DNA of 64,000 nucleotides from Arthrobacter gengyunqii (GCF_023022985.1 NZ_CP095461.1:3348001-3412000), one strand, 5' to 3'. Counted from the first letter of the stretch, positions 34,489-43,164 are shown. Notes: a model not told the origin generated them from the letters alone. Numbers and translations: made by a program.

Positions 34489-35820
34489 ATGACTGACACG
34501 ATCCCCCAGCCGCCCAACGAACTGAGCCAGGGCCTCCCCCCAGGACCTCCGCCGGAGCGCTCGAGCCCCCTGGATGCGCCGGCCTCAAGATATCTCACCG
34601 CTGAGGGGAAGCGGCTCGCAGCCGGGGTACGCGCCCTCCAGCACCGCATTCGGGAGCTCGCCCCTGAGTCTGAACGCCGTGGCCGGCTCAGCACAGAGAT
34701 TGTCGAGGCCTTCACCGAACTTGGCCTCTACCGCGCCTGCGCCCCCATTGAGTACGGCGGCTACGCTCTGGGCGCTCGTGACATTGCGGAGATCGCGAGG
34801 GCGCTTGGACGAGGTGACGCCGCGGCAAGTTGGACCTTTTTTGTCGGCACCAGCCTTCGGATGGTCAGCACCTTCCCCAAACCCTTGGTGGACGAGCTCT
34901 ACAGCCGCCAGCAGGGCCACGTAGGCCCGCTGGCCGCCGGGGGGTCCACATTCGCTGCCGTGACAGGCAAGGCGACCAGGACGGAAGGAGGGTGGAACGT
35001 CGAGGGTAAGTGGACCTATGTATCGGGAAACCATGACGCCGCCTGGCTCTTCGGCGGCGCCGCATGGGTCGACGGAAACCGCAGCGGCCATGCGCTCTTC
35101 ATGATGGATCCGGCCGATATCCAGCCGCTCGATGACTGGCACGTGGCCGGAATGATGGCGTCCGACTCCAACTCCATCATCACCACCGCGCCGATGTTCG
35201 TCCCCGATCATCGCTTCATCGACATGGCAGAGCTCCCGGTGCACATGGACAGCGCGGCTGGACGGTTCGCGGGCCTTGCCTATGAGGCGAAGACGCGGGC
35301 ATCCATGATGACCGCCACTGTATTGAACATGGCCACCCTGGTCGGAATGGCAGAGGGCGCCCTCGAGGTATTCCAGCAGCTCGCACCCAAGCGAAAGCCG
35401 TTCAGCCCGCCGTATGACACGATCGCCGAGATGGCATCGAGCCAGGTGGCAGCCGGCAAGGCAAAGGCGCTCATCGGTGTTGCGAGCGCGACCGTGCTCC
35501 AGTATGCGGACGAGATCGACCATCTGGCGGTTCGCGGCGAAGACTACACCGGGGACGAGGAAGCACAGGGCTGTACTGACCTCGCCTTCGCCGGACAGCT
35601 TGCAAAGGACGCGATCGACCTCCTGCTGCGTATCCTGGGCTCGTCGGGCATGTCGCTGTCCAGCCCGCTCCAGCGTTACTCGCGCGACGCCGGCGTCATA
35701 CTCTCCCACGGCGCAATGCGCCTGGAATCGCTTGCGGAGATCAGTGGCCGACGCCTCCTCGGACAGCCCCCGTTCAAGATGTTCGCCGGCGGCCTGCAGG
35801 ACAAGAGTGCACAGAAGTAA
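34489..35820 (+). CDS. Flavin-dependent monooxygenase, type II copy 2
   Basis: A 443-residue acyl-CoA dehydrogenase-fold monooxygenase paralogous to the protein at 30684: APIEYGGYALGARDIAEIARALGRGDAAASW, GKWTYVSGNHDAAW, DDWHVAGMMASDSNSI, and SSGMSLSSPLQRYSRDAGVILSHGAM. Family members accept reduced flavin from a partner reductase. It is transcribed away from the TetR gene under operator site C and stands alone before a terminator. GGAG precedes ATG 34489; the frame open further upstream crosses the operators and is not coding. Confidence 0.85.
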   Translation: MTDTIPQPPNELSQGLPPGPPPERSSPLDAPASRYLTAEGKRLAAGVRALQHRIRELAPESERRGRLSTEIVEAFTELGLYRACAPIEYGGYALGARDIAEIARALGRGDAAASWTFFVGTSLRMVSTFPKPLVDELYSRQQGHVGPLAAGGSTFAAVTGKATRTEGGWNVEGKWTYVSGNHDAAWLFGGAAWVDGNRSGHALFMMDPADIQPLDDWHVAGMMASDSNSIITTAPMFVPDHRFIDMAELPVHMDSAAGRFAGLAYEAKTRASMMTATVLNMATLVGMAEGALEVFQQLAPKRKPFSPPYDTIAEMASSQVAAGKAKALIGVASATVLQYADEIDHLAVRGEDYTGDEEAQGCTDLAFAGQLAKDAIDLLLRILGSSGMSLSSPLQRYSRDAGVILSHGAMRLESLAEISGRRLLGQPPFKMFAGGLQDKSAQK

Positions 35821-35837
35821 CCGGCACAACAAATGAT

Positions 35838-35871
35838 GATCTCGGGTGGAGCTTTCGCTCCACCCGAGATC
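35838..35871. terminator. Bidirectional terminator
   Basis: 15-bp arms GATCTCGGGTGGAGC with loop TTTC lie between the convergent monooxygenase and ABC ATPase genes. There is no long T-tract on either side. Confidence 0.75.
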
Positions 35872-35895
35872 GCCCGGCCTCCCGCTGTGTACCGC

Positions 35896-36672
35896 TCAGG
35901 ACTCCAGGACGCCCTCTTGGACGGAGGCTCCCGTGATCCACCCGATGACGCTTTCCTTGTCGACTGCGCGTGTCGCGATATCTGCCACCTTGCGCCCGCG
36001 GTTGAGGACCAGGGTGCGATCGGACACGGCGAAGGCGAGGGGAAGGTTATGCGTGACTACGACGATCGAGGTGCCGCGCGCAGCGAGGGCCGTAATGAGT
36101 TCCTCGACGAGTTCGGTCTGCTCGTGTCCAAGCGCGGCCGTCGGCTCATCCATGAGGAGGATGCCCTGCTCGGGCAAGCGGGCGCTTGCCCGAGCAATCG
36201 CGATTACCTGGCGCTGTCCACCGGAAAGCATCTCCACGGGGCGGGTCACCGGCGCCGTCCGGATGCCCAACTCGTCGAGTTCGCGCTCCGATTCACGCCG
36301 CATCGCCTTGTGGTCGAGAAAACCGAACCACCCGAGAGGCCCGCGCATGAGCTGCTCCCGCCCCAGGGTAAGGTTCCCGGCGATGTCCATCGCCTCCACC
36401 AGGGCGAGATCCTGGTACACCATCTGGACACCGGCGCCGGAAGCATCCCTCGGCGACTTGAAATCCACCGGACGCCCGTGCACGAGGATCTGCCCCGAAC
36501 TGGGGCTATGGGCGCCCGACATGACCTTTAGCAGCGTCGACTTGCCGGCACCGTTATCGCCCAGCAGCGCAACCACCTCGCCTGGACGGACGGTCAGGGA
36601 CACCCGCTCCAGAGCGCGGGCATATCCGTAGTGGACAGAGATGTCCTTCAGTTCCAGTGCGGCGTCGCTCAT
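35896..36672 (-). CDS. Sugar-type ABC importer ATPase (single domain)
   Basis: A 258-residue ATPase: Walker A GDNGAGKST (residues 39-47), signature LSGGQRQ, Walker B ILLMDEPTAALG, switch His in VVTHN. It belongs to the CUT2/RbsA-like group, but carries one nucleotide domain instead of the two seen in RbsA, so it must dimerise. Its ATG overlaps the permease stop as ATGA. The three genes (binding protein, permease, ATPase) form one import operon under operator site E. Confidence 0.9.
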   Translation of the reverse strand: MSDAALELKDISVHYGYARALERVSLTVRPGEVVALLGDNGAGKSTLLKVMSGAHSPSSGQILVHGRPVDFKSPRDASGAGVQMVYQDLALVEAMDIAGNLTLGREQLMRGPLGWFGFLDHKAMRRESERELDELGIRTAPVTRPVEMLSGGQRQVIAIARASARLPEQGILLMDEPTAALGHEQTELVEELITALAARGTSIVVVTHNLPLAFAVSDRTLVLNRGRKVADIATRAVDKESVIGWITGASVQEGVLES

Positions 36673-37715
36673 CGTGTCCCTCTTTTCGCGCCGTCGTCGC
36701 CGCTGGCGAGAAGGAGCTTTGACGTTGTGTTTGTCGTCCACATGTTGAGGCCGAGACCGCCGACCAGCAGCACACCCGTCACCACCGAAGACCAGTCCGC
36801 CGGCACCTTCGCCAGCAGCAGTCCGGCAGAGATCGTCGCCACCACGATCACACCGAGCCCGACTCGGGGGAGACTCCCCCGCCCGCCGACGAACGGCACC
36901 CCGGCAAGCGCAACAGCTGTCATCGCGGTGAAGACGGTGCCCACGCTGGCGCTAGGGACAGCGGTCGTGATGTAAGCCGCGGTCACGATTCCCCCGAGGG
37001 CTGCGCACAGACCCGAGATCGCGAAGCCAAGGATGCGGTACCAGTTAACCGCGATGCCGACGCGTCGGGCCGCCTCGGCGCTGCCGCCGACGGCCAGCAG
37101 CCGCGTCCCCCCGCGGGTGAACTTGAGGAACACCGTGAGGATGACGAAGAGGACCACCGCTATGTAAACCGGTGCGGGAATGCCGAAGTACGTCCGCGTC
37201 CCCATGAACACCAGCTGGGTGAGCCCCGAGATGTTGTAGCTGCCGGCGATCAGGAGCGACGCTCCGCTGAGCACGCTGAGCATGGCGATGGTGACGATGA
37301 GGGGGTTGAACCCCCGAAGTACGACGACGGCGTTGACGACACCCACCAGGAGCCCCATCAGCAAGCCGCACATGATCGCCAGCCCCACCGGCAACCCCTC
37401 CTGAAGGAGGCGTCCGGTGACGACACCGGCCAGCGCGGCCGTGCCAGGCACCGAGAGGTCCAGCACGCCCGTCATGATCCCGACGGCGACACCCGCGGCG
37501 AAGATGCTCGCGATTGCTGCCGCGTTCAAGATCGAGATACCGGTGGGGAGGGTGAGGAAGTACGGTGCCCCCCAGAACGCGAAGACGATGACGATCGCGA
37601 TGAAGAGCGCAAGGAGGCCCTGGTCACGGATCAGGAGCAGCCCGCGGATCTTCCACGGCAGGGCGTTGTTCGGTGAGATCTGACTCACCGTTTCAGCCCG
37701 GGTAACCAGCGCCAT
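36669..37715 (-). CDS. ABC importer permease (RbsC-like)
   Basis: A 348-residue membrane protein of the BPD_transp_2 family with about nine hydrophobic helices. Family landmarks are the GVLDLSVPGTAALAGVVTGRLL stretch and FTRGGTRLLAVGGSAEAARRVGIAVNWYRI loop that contacts the ATPase. One permease gene suggests a homodimeric pore. It starts 1 nt after the stop of the binding-protein gene. Presence in the catabolic region and the shared operator suggest it imports the substrate of that pathway. Confidence 0.9.
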   Translation of the reverse strand: MALVTRAETVSQISPNNALPWKIRGLLLIRDQGLLALFIAIVIVFAFWGAPYFLTLPTGISILNAAAIASIFAAGVAVGIMTGVLDLSVPGTAALAGVVTGRLLQEGLPVGLAIMCGLLMGLLVGVVNAVVVLRGFNPLIVTIAMLSVLSGASLLIAGSYNISGLTQLVFMGTRTYFGIPAPVYIAVVLFVILTVFLKFTRGGTRLLAVGGSAEAARRVGIAVNWYRILGFAISGLCAALGGIVTAAYITTAVPSASVGTVFTAMTAVALAGVPFVGGRGSLPRVGLGVIVVATISAGLLLAKVPADWSSVVTGVLLVGGLGLNMWTTNTTSKLLLASGDDGAKRGTR

Positions 37716-37716
37716 A

Positions 37717-38688
37717 TTAGTTACCGCCCGTAGCCTTCACCGGAGTCTCGATGATCCCACCCAGGGAGGTGGGGTCGGAGATCATACGGATAAGGTCTGC
37801 TCCGGCCTCGCCAACGGCACTGGAGTAGTCCCAGCTGACGACAGAGGTAATGTCCCCGGCCTCCAGTGCGGCCACGGCCGCGTCTCCGCCGCCGCCGGCC
37901 ACGATGCAGGCCGGAGTCTTGTTGGCTGCCTTGAAGGCACCCGCCGCGCCCAGCGCGGTCTCGTCGCTCGCGGCAATGATGACGTTCGCATCAGGGTTGG
38001 CGATGAGCAGCTGCGAGACGGTGGTCTGTGCACTCGCAATGTCCGCGGCCTCGCCGGTCGCGGCGATGGGGACGTCCGGGGCTCCGGCTGCAAAGGAGTC
38101 CTCGATGGCACCGATGACCTGCTCCGTGCCGCCCGCGGCATCAGGCGGCATCAGGAACAGCGCCTCGCGTCCTTCACCGTCAACGGCGCATTTCGCTGCA
38201 GTGTCACCGATCATGGTCCCGTACTTCAAGAAGTCCGGCTCGTCGAATGCGATCCCCGGCTGAGGACCCTCCAATCCGACCGACATGGGTGGACCCTCCA
38301 CGACTGCGGGGATCTTCGCCGCCTGCAGCGTCGCGAGGCTTTGAGCGGCGGTTTCAGGCGCCACGGGCATGATCCACGCGCCCACGATGCTGTGCGTGTC
38401 GATGGCCTGCTGGATCTGCTGGGCCTGCTTCACCGCGTCGAAGTTCGCGTCCTGGATGGTGACGGTGTACCCCTCACCCTCGAAGTACTCGACCACGCCG
38501 TCGGCCAGCGCCGCGACGACGTCGATCTGGGAGGACGGCGTGAAGAAGGCGATTTCTCCCTTCGACTCCGCGCCGGCGGAACCGGCGGGCTTGGAAACTG
38601 CCTCCCCGGATGCGGCACATCCGGGGAGGGTCAACAGGCTCGCCGCGAGTGCGGCGCCTGCGACTGTGAGGGCGCGAGTATTCTTCAT
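37717..38688 (-). CDS. Periplasmic-binding-protein-1-like ABC substrate-binding lipoprotein
   Basis: A 323-residue lipoprotein with signal peptide and lipobox LPGC (Cys24). The mature protein has the ribose-binding-protein type fold: GEIAFFTPSSQIDVVAALADGV, IVGAWIMPVAPETAAQSLATLQAAKIPAVVEG, ANVIIAASDETALGAAGAFKAA. It delivers ligand to the adjacent permease. AAGGAG precedes ATG 38688. Most members bind sugars, but some bind other polar or aromatic compounds; here an aromatic or glycosidic ligand is possible. Operator site E lies 65 nt upstream. Confidence 0.9.
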   Translation of the reverse strand: MKNTRALTVAGAALAASLLTLPGCAASGEAVSKPAGSAGAESKGEIAFFTPSSQIDVVAALADGVVEYFEGEGYTVTIQDANFDAVKQAQQIQQAIDTHSIVGAWIMPVAPETAAQSLATLQAAKIPAVVEGPPMSVGLEGPQPGIAFDEPDFLKYGTMIGDTAAKCAVDGEGREALFLMPPDAAGGTEQVIGAIEDSFAAGAPDVPIAATGEAADIASAQTTVSQLLIANPDANVIIAASDETALGAAGAFKAANKTPACIVAGGGGDAAVAALEAGDITSVVSWDYSSAVGEAGADLIRMISDPTSLGGIIETPVKATGGN

Positions 38689-38752
38689 TGAAACTCCTTG
38701 AGCAGGGGGGCAGCATTGCCAGCGAAAGACACCAGACGTTGGCGGTTTCTGC

Positions 38753-38767
38753 ACTGTACCGACCAGT
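38753..38767 (-). promoter_or_regulatory. Catabolic-region operator, site E
   Basis: Minus-strand ACTGGTCGGTACAGT, a full match to the consensus. It lies upstream of the ABC importer operon and includes a TACAGT -10-like hexamer on the coding strand. Confidence 0.7.
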
Positions 38768-38843
38768 AGACAAATGCGCAACACCCCCCTGCACGGACCT
38801 GGCCCGGCACGGGGCGGGCAGCCGCCGGATGACGCGGGCGGAC

Positions 38844-39329
38844 TCAGTCGACGCCGCTGGCAATCCGTCGCACGAGAGCGGAAAGCGCCGCAAGGTCGGC
38901 GGTTGAAAGCGCCGCGAACGCGGACCCCTCCGCGATTCGGGCAGCCTCCCTTGCTCGCCCGTACAGCGCACGGCCAGCTTCAGTGGCGACGACGACGTTC
39001 ACCCGCCGGTCGCCCGGATCCACCTCGCGGCGCACCCATTTGCGAGACTCCAGCCGGTCAATGATCGAGACGACCTGGCTGGGGTCCAGTTTGAAGAAGG
39101 TGGAAAGCTCTCGCTGCGTGGGGCGGGCATCCTCCGCCGCGAGTGCGAGCACCGAGTAGGACCGCACCTTCAGCCCGAACTCGGCGAGAGCAGCGTTGGC
39201 ATTCAGGAGCGAGGTGGCATGTGCCCGCGCCATCAAGAATGCGAGGTCACCGGCGATCACGGTGCCCCAGAGGCGGCTGAGCTCTCTTGATGAACCCATG
39301 ACCTCCGTCGGGGAAGGTGGTTTCGACAT
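38844..39329 (-). CDS. MarR-family regulator, copy 1
   Basis: A 161-residue MarR protein: ANAALAEFGLKVRSYSVLALAAEDARPTQRELSTFFKLDPSQVVSIIDRLESRKWVRREVDPGDRRVNVVVATEAG. It equals in length and closely resembles the MarR protein at 54106. Both stand divergent from an SDR gene (intact here, decayed there) and face the same operator-like sequence. It likely represses the SDR/amidohydrolase/acyl-CoA dehydrogenase/MaoC operon until a pathway acyl-CoA or aromatic acid appears. Confidence 0.9.
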   Translation of the reverse strand: MSKPPSPTEVMGSSRELSRLWGTVIAGDLAFLMARAHATSLLNANAALAEFGLKVRSYSVLALAAEDARPTQRELSTFFKLDPSQVVSIIDRLESRKWVRREVDPGDRRVNVVVATEAGRALYGRAREAARIAEGSAFAALSTADLAALSALVRRIASGVD

Positions 39330-39365
39330 GGCACCATGCTAAACGGTTCCGTGACAATACAAATG

Positions 39366-39383
39366 ATTGACATATTCAACTAT
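39366..39383. promoter_or_regulatory. MarR operator candidate, copy 1
   Basis: ATTGACATATTCAACTAT lies between the divergent MarR and SDR genes. The same sequence with one change (TTGACATCTTCAACTAT on the minus strand) lies between the MarR and SDR remnant at 54060-54077. The core TTGACATNTTCAA is an imperfect palindrome. Confidence 0.65.
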
Positions 39384-39424
39384 TTGGGTTTTTATGAGAA
39401 CCACTTCACGATAGGGAGAAAACC

Positions 39425-40360
39425 ATGAGCCTCGAAGGCAAAGTCGCCATCGTTACCGGATCGGGTCGCGGCCTCGGCCTCGCCTATGCGCAGGAACTCG
39501 CCCGCCAGGGCGCATCAGTTGTCATAAACGACGTGGACAGTGCCATCGCAGCGGACGCCGTCGCCTCGATTGAGGCGACAGGCGGCAAGGCCATCGCGGT
39601 TGTTGCCCCGGTCGGATCCACCGAGACCGCCAAACTTCTCGTCGCCGCCGCGGTGGAGAGGTTCGGCCGGCTCGACATCCTGGTCACCAACGCCGGCGTC
39701 CTGCGCGACACCGTGCTCTGGAAGATGACTGATGAGGACTTCGACCTCGTTATCAACGTACATCTCCGCGGCACCTTCACCTGTGTGCGGGAAGCAGCCG
39801 CCTACATGCGTGAGAACAGCATCGCCGGCCGCATAATCTGCATCGGCTCCCCCACCGGACAGCGCGGCAACTTTGGCCAGACCAATTACGCGGCGGCCAA
39901 GGCCGGCATCGTGGGCATGGTGCGGACGTGGGCGCTTGAGCTCAGGAAGGCCGGCATCACTGCCAACACGGTCGTTCCCGTAGCGGCCACCGCGATGACG
40001 GCGACGGTGCCCTACTTCGCCGCTGCCGTTGCGGCGGACGAGAAGGACGAAGCCATGCCTCCGTTCTTCCGCCACGACCTCGGTTTCGGCACCGCCGCTG
40101 ACGTCGCCGGCACCATCGCCTTCCTCGCCTCGGATGAGGCCGCGAACATCACCGGTCAGGTCATCGGCGTGGGCGGTGACCGCCTGCAGGTGTGGTCGCA
40201 CCCGGAGCCCGTCGTCACCGAGTATCAGGACGGCGGCTGGACCTACGATGCTCTTGCCGCGCGGGGACCCGGCCTCATCGCTGACAATCTGCAGAGCATT
40301 GGCGAAAAGTTCCCGCCGCTGCCCGAAGAACTCCGGCCAGCTGCAGCTCCGACCGCCTAA
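39425..40360 (+). CDS. SDR-family oxidoreductase (hydroxyacyl-CoA dehydrogenase-like)
   Basis: A 311-residue classical [11 protein letters not shown] (residues 11-18), VTNAG, catalytic Tyr/Lys in NYAAAKAG, and DVAGTIAFLASDEAANITGQVIGVGGDRLQVW. An extra 50-residue C-terminal tail follows. The GSGRGLG form and tail resemble SDRs that act on acyl-CoA or alicyclic intermediates. It heads an operon with an amidohydrolase, acyl-CoA dehydrogenase and MaoC hydratase, which together can perform beta-oxidation-like steps. A decayed homologue is at 53836-53979. Confidence 0.9.
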   Translation: MSLEGKVAIVTGSGRGLGLAYAQELARQGASVVINDVDSAIAADAVASIEATGGKAIAVVAPVGSTETAKLLVAAAVERFGRLDILVTNAGVLRDTVLWKMTDEDFDLVINVHLRGTFTCVREAAAYMRENSIAGRIICIGSPTGQRGNFGQTNYAAAKAGIVGMVRTWALELRKAGITANTVVPVAATAMTATVPYFAAAVAADEKDEAMPPFFRHDLGFGTAADVAGTIAFLASDEAANITGQVIGVGGDRLQVWSHPEPVVTEYQDGGWTYDALAARGPGLIADNLQSIGEKFPPLPEELRPAAAPTA

Positions 40361-40395
40361 CCGCGGTTCCACACTTCCCGCGCAAGAGAGCCGAC

Positions 40396-41289
40396 ATGAC
40401 CCGATACGAACCTGCCATCGATGTTGACGCGATCACCGCTATCGACATGCACGTCCACATAGAAGTGGGCGCGCACGGGCACCCTTCCCTGCCCGCCGAC
40501 CTCTCCGAAGCTGCATCGAAATACTTCGCCACGGACGGCCCGAGGCCCGACCTCGATTCGGTTGCGGACTACTACCGCGAGCGCCGGATGGCTGCTGTCG
40601 TCTTCACTGTCGACGTGACAACCTCGCTGGGCCACCAGCCCATTCGAAGTGAGGACATCGCCGAGGGCGCAGCACGCAACAACGACGTGCTCATCCCTTT
40701 CGGTTCCGTAGACCCGTTGCGCGGTGCAGCCGCAGTGGAACACGCACGCCGGCTCATCGAGGATCAGGGCGTGCGCGGCTTTAAGTTCCACCCGACCCTG
40801 CAGAACTTTGACCCGAGCGACACGGCATACTTCCCCTTATACGAAATGCTCCAGGAGGCCGGCGTCATTGCCTTGTTCCACACGGGGCAGACCGGCATAG
40901 GCGCCGGATTGCCGGGCGGACGCGGCCTGCGCCTGGGACTTTCGAACCCAATGCTGCTTGATGTGGTGGCAGCCGAGCACCCCGAGCTCCAGATCATCAT
41001 GGCCCACCCCTCTGTGCCCTGGCAGGACGAAGCGATCTCGGTTGCAACACACAAGCACAACACGTGGATCGATCTCTCGGGCTGGAGCCCGAAGTACTTT
41101 CCGCCAGAGCTCGTGCGAGCGGCGAACTCGACATTGAAGCGGCGTGTGCTGTTCGGCTCCGACTTTCCCATGATCACCCCCGACCGCTGGCTCCGCGACG
41201 TGGAACAGGCCCCCTTCAAGCCGGAGGTACTCCCCGGGATCATGAAAGACAACGCGGTGCGCCTGCTGGGCCTCGGAGGAACAGCATGA
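40396..41289 (+). CDS. Amidohydrolase family 2 (ACMSD-like) enzyme
   Basis: A 297-residue metal-dependent TIM-barrel protein. Metal ligands are visible in DMHVHIE near the N-terminus, FHTG, MAHP and GSDFP near the C-terminus, the pattern of the ACMSD/gamma-resorcylate decarboxylase/4-oxalomesaconate hydratase group. It could decarboxylate or hydrate a carboxylic intermediate from ring cleavage. It overlaps the next gene by ATGA and lies 35 nt after the SDR gene. The collapsed copy of the operon at 53.6-54.0 kb has no trace of it. Confidence 0.88.
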   Translation: MTRYEPAIDVDAITAIDMHVHIEVGAHGHPSLPADLSEAASKYFATDGPRPDLDSVADYYRERRMAAVVFTVDVTTSLGHQPIRSEDIAEGAARNNDVLIPFGSVDPLRGAAAVEHARRLIEDQGVRGFKFHPTLQNFDPSDTAYFPLYEMLQEAGVIALFHTGQTGIGAGLPGGRGLRLGLSNPMLLDVVAAEHPELQIIMAHPSVPWQDEAISVATHKHNTWIDLSGWSPKYFPPELVRAANSTLKRRVLFGSDFPMITPDRWLRDVEQAPFKPEVLPGIMKDNAVRLLGLGGTA

Positions 41290-42470
41290 CCCTCACGGCA
41301 TCCGCGATCGGAATAGACCCCTACGGCTTCGCCGAGACACATCTGAGTGGGGCGGCGCGGGCCGCCCTCGCCGAACTCGCGGGCATCCTTGATCGTGAGG
41401 TGCGTCCCCTGATGGCAGACGCATGGGAGACCGCGACGATGCCCGACGGCGTGCTCGATGCCCTGACACCCCTGAATCTGATGGAGCCGAAGGACGTCCC
41501 GGATCACGAGGCACGCTCGTCGATGTTCGCCGGCTTTCGCAACTACGTACTCGCGCGCACAGACGTCTCCGTCGCCACCTTGTACAACGCACAGTCCGGA
41601 CTGTTCCGCACCGCCTGCGCCCTCGGCGGGGCGCCCGAGCAGGCGGCGAATCTCGATCCGGAGATCCGCTCGTTCACGCTGAAGGGCGTGTTCGCCCTCA
41701 CCGAGCCGGATCACGGTTCCGATATCGCTGGCGGCATGGCAACGACCGCACGGCGTGACGGCGCGCATTGGGTTTTGGACGGCGCTAAGCGCTGGATCGG
41801 TGGCGCGTCGTCGGCCGATGTGTTTGCTGTCTTCGCCCGGGATACCGCCGACGGGCAGGTCAAGGCCTTCATCGTGCCTCGGGATGCGCCCGGCGTTGCG
41901 CTGAGCCCCATCTCGGGCAAGATCGCCCTGCGGCCAATGCAGAACGCGGTTATTACTCTGACCGGTGTGCGTGTTTCCGAGTCCAACCGGTTGCAAGGCG
42001 TCAATTCGTGGCGCGATGTTTCCCGGATTCTCCGCGCCATGCGCTCGGATGTCGCTTGGATCGCCGCTGGCCTGCAGGCCGGTGCGCTTGAAGCCACGCT
42101 CGACTACGTGCGCAAGCGCGAGCAATTCGGAAAGCCGATTGGAGGCTTCCAACTCATTCAGGAAAAGCTTGCCCGCATGCTTGGCAACACAGTTGCCTCG
42201 CTCGCAATGGTCGTACAGCTCTCCGCCCGCCAGGATGCCGGCGACTTCAGCGACGAGAACTCCGCGCTGGCCAAGATGTGGACCTCGCTGCACGCGCGCG
42301 AGACCGTCGCCCTGGCGCGCGAAATCCTCGGCGGCAACGGGATCCTCCTTGAACACGACGTCGCACGGTTCTTCGCTGACGCGGAAGCCGTCTACTCGTA
42401 CGAAGGAACGCACGAGATCAACTCCCTCATCGTCGGACGAGCCCTCACCGGCCAGTCCGCTTTCGCCTGA
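41286..42470 (+). CDS. Acyl-CoA dehydrogenase (glutaryl-CoA dehydrogenase-like)
   Basis: A 394-residue acyl-CoA dehydrogenase: FALTEPDHGSDIAGGM, KRWIGGASSADVFAVFARD, YVRKREQFGKPIGGFQLIQEKLA, AREILGGNGILLEHDVARFFADAEAVYSYEGTHEINSLIVGRALTG. The SYEGTHEIN region carries the catalytic base position of glutaryl-CoA dehydrogenase-like members. Start ATG 41286 overlaps the amidohydrolase stop. It would desaturate, possibly with decarboxylation, a pathway acyl-CoA. Its C-terminal part is duplicated as a pseudogene at 53601. Confidence 0.92.
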   Translation: MTLTASAIGIDPYGFAETHLSGAARAALAELAGILDREVRPLMADAWETATMPDGVLDALTPLNLMEPKDVPDHEARSSMFAGFRNYVLARTDVSVATLYNAQSGLFRTACALGGAPEQAANLDPEIRSFTLKGVFALTEPDHGSDIAGGMATTARRDGAHWVLDGAKRWIGGASSADVFAVFARDTADGQVKAFIVPRDAPGVALSPISGKIALRPMQNAVITLTGVRVSESNRLQGVNSWRDVSRILRAMRSDVAWIAAGLQAGALEATLDYVRKREQFGKPIGGFQLIQEKLARMLGNTVASLAMVVQLSARQDAGDFSDENSALAKMWTSLHARETVALAREILGGNGILLEHDVARFFADAEAVYSYEGTHEINSLIVGRALTGQSAFA

Positions 42471-42494
42471 CCCCCTAGCAAAAGGACCAACACC

Positions 42495-42947
42495 ATGACA
42501 ACAACCACCGCCTATTCCGACCTGCCCGACCTCGTGGGCTCCGACCTCGGCTTCACTGACTGGCGGACGATAACGCAGGAGCAGGTCAACACCTTTGCGG
42601 ACGCCACCGACGACCACCAGTGGATCCACACCGACCCCGAGCGTGCCAAGGACGGCCCCTTCGGCGCGCCCATCGCGCACGGGTTCCTCACCCTCTCCCT
42701 GCTCATTCCGATGTGGGAGTCGCTGCTTACTGTCGACGGCGTCTCCACGAAGGTCAATTACGGACTCGACAAAGTGCGCTTCGTCTCCCCCGTTAAGGTG
42801 GGCGCACGCATCCGGATGACCGCGGCCATCGCCGGGGTGACCGAAGTCGCCGGCGGCTACCAGCTCACCGTCGATGTCACGATTGAGATCGAGGGAGGCG
42901 CTAAGCCCGCGGTCGTCGCGCGTAGCCTGCAGCGCTTCTACGCCTGA
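42495..42947 (+). CDS. MaoC-family enoyl-CoA hydratase, copy 1
   Basis: A 150-residue hotdog-fold hydratase. The hydratase-2 motif appears as DATDDHQWIHTDPERAKDGPFGAPIAHGF, with likely catalytic Asp40 and His45. It adds water across trans-2-enoyl-CoA, giving the R-hydroxyacyl-CoA. It ends the MarR-controlled operon. A protein of identical length and very similar sequence is encoded at 53118. Confidence 0.92.
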   Translation: MTTTTAYSDLPDLVGSDLGFTDWRTITQEQVNTFADATDDHQWIHTDPERAKDGPFGAPIAHGFLTLSLLIPMWESLLTVDGVSTKVNYGLDKVRFVSPVKVGARIRMTAAIAGVTEVAGGYQLTVDVTIEIEGGAKPAVVARSLQRFYA

Positions 42948-43011
42948 GCCAGCCCCATATTCGACCGGTGGTGCGTTGCCGGAGCACGCGAAGGCTTCGG
43001 CTCCGGCTGGA

Positions 43012-43164
43012 TCATCGAGGAATCCAGCCGGGGGCTTCTTTGGCTTGGTTGCACGCTTCGCACAGTCCCTGCAGGTTGTCTGCGGCGCTGGGTCCGCCCT
43101 GGTGGAAGGGCCGAATGTGGTCGATGTTCCGGATCGGTGCTCCGCACCACGGTATCCGGCAGAC
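43012..43164 (-). pseudogene. HNH endonuclease (DUF222-type) C-terminal remnant
   Basis: On the minus strand the frame reads VCRIPWCGAPIRNIDH, then IRPFHQGGPSAADNLQGL and CEACNQAKEAPGW: a complete HNH core with two CxxC-type pairs. Stop codons lie immediately on both sides (TAG before, TGA after), and there is no upstream DUF222 domain. It is thus a fragment of one of the multicopy HNH genes typical of Micrococcaceae. It lies between the right end of the catabolic region and the membrane-protein gene. Confidence 0.82.

Noticed and set aside
41064..41285. N-terminal extension of the acyl-CoA dehydrogenase frame
   Set aside because: It overlaps the amidohydrolase C-terminus containing its last metal ligand; ATG 41286 gives the usual family length.
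40764..42680. 638-codon open frame on the minus strand
   Set aside because: Antisense to the amidohydrolase and acyl-CoA dehydrogenase, both of which have complete motifs. It is a shadow frame.
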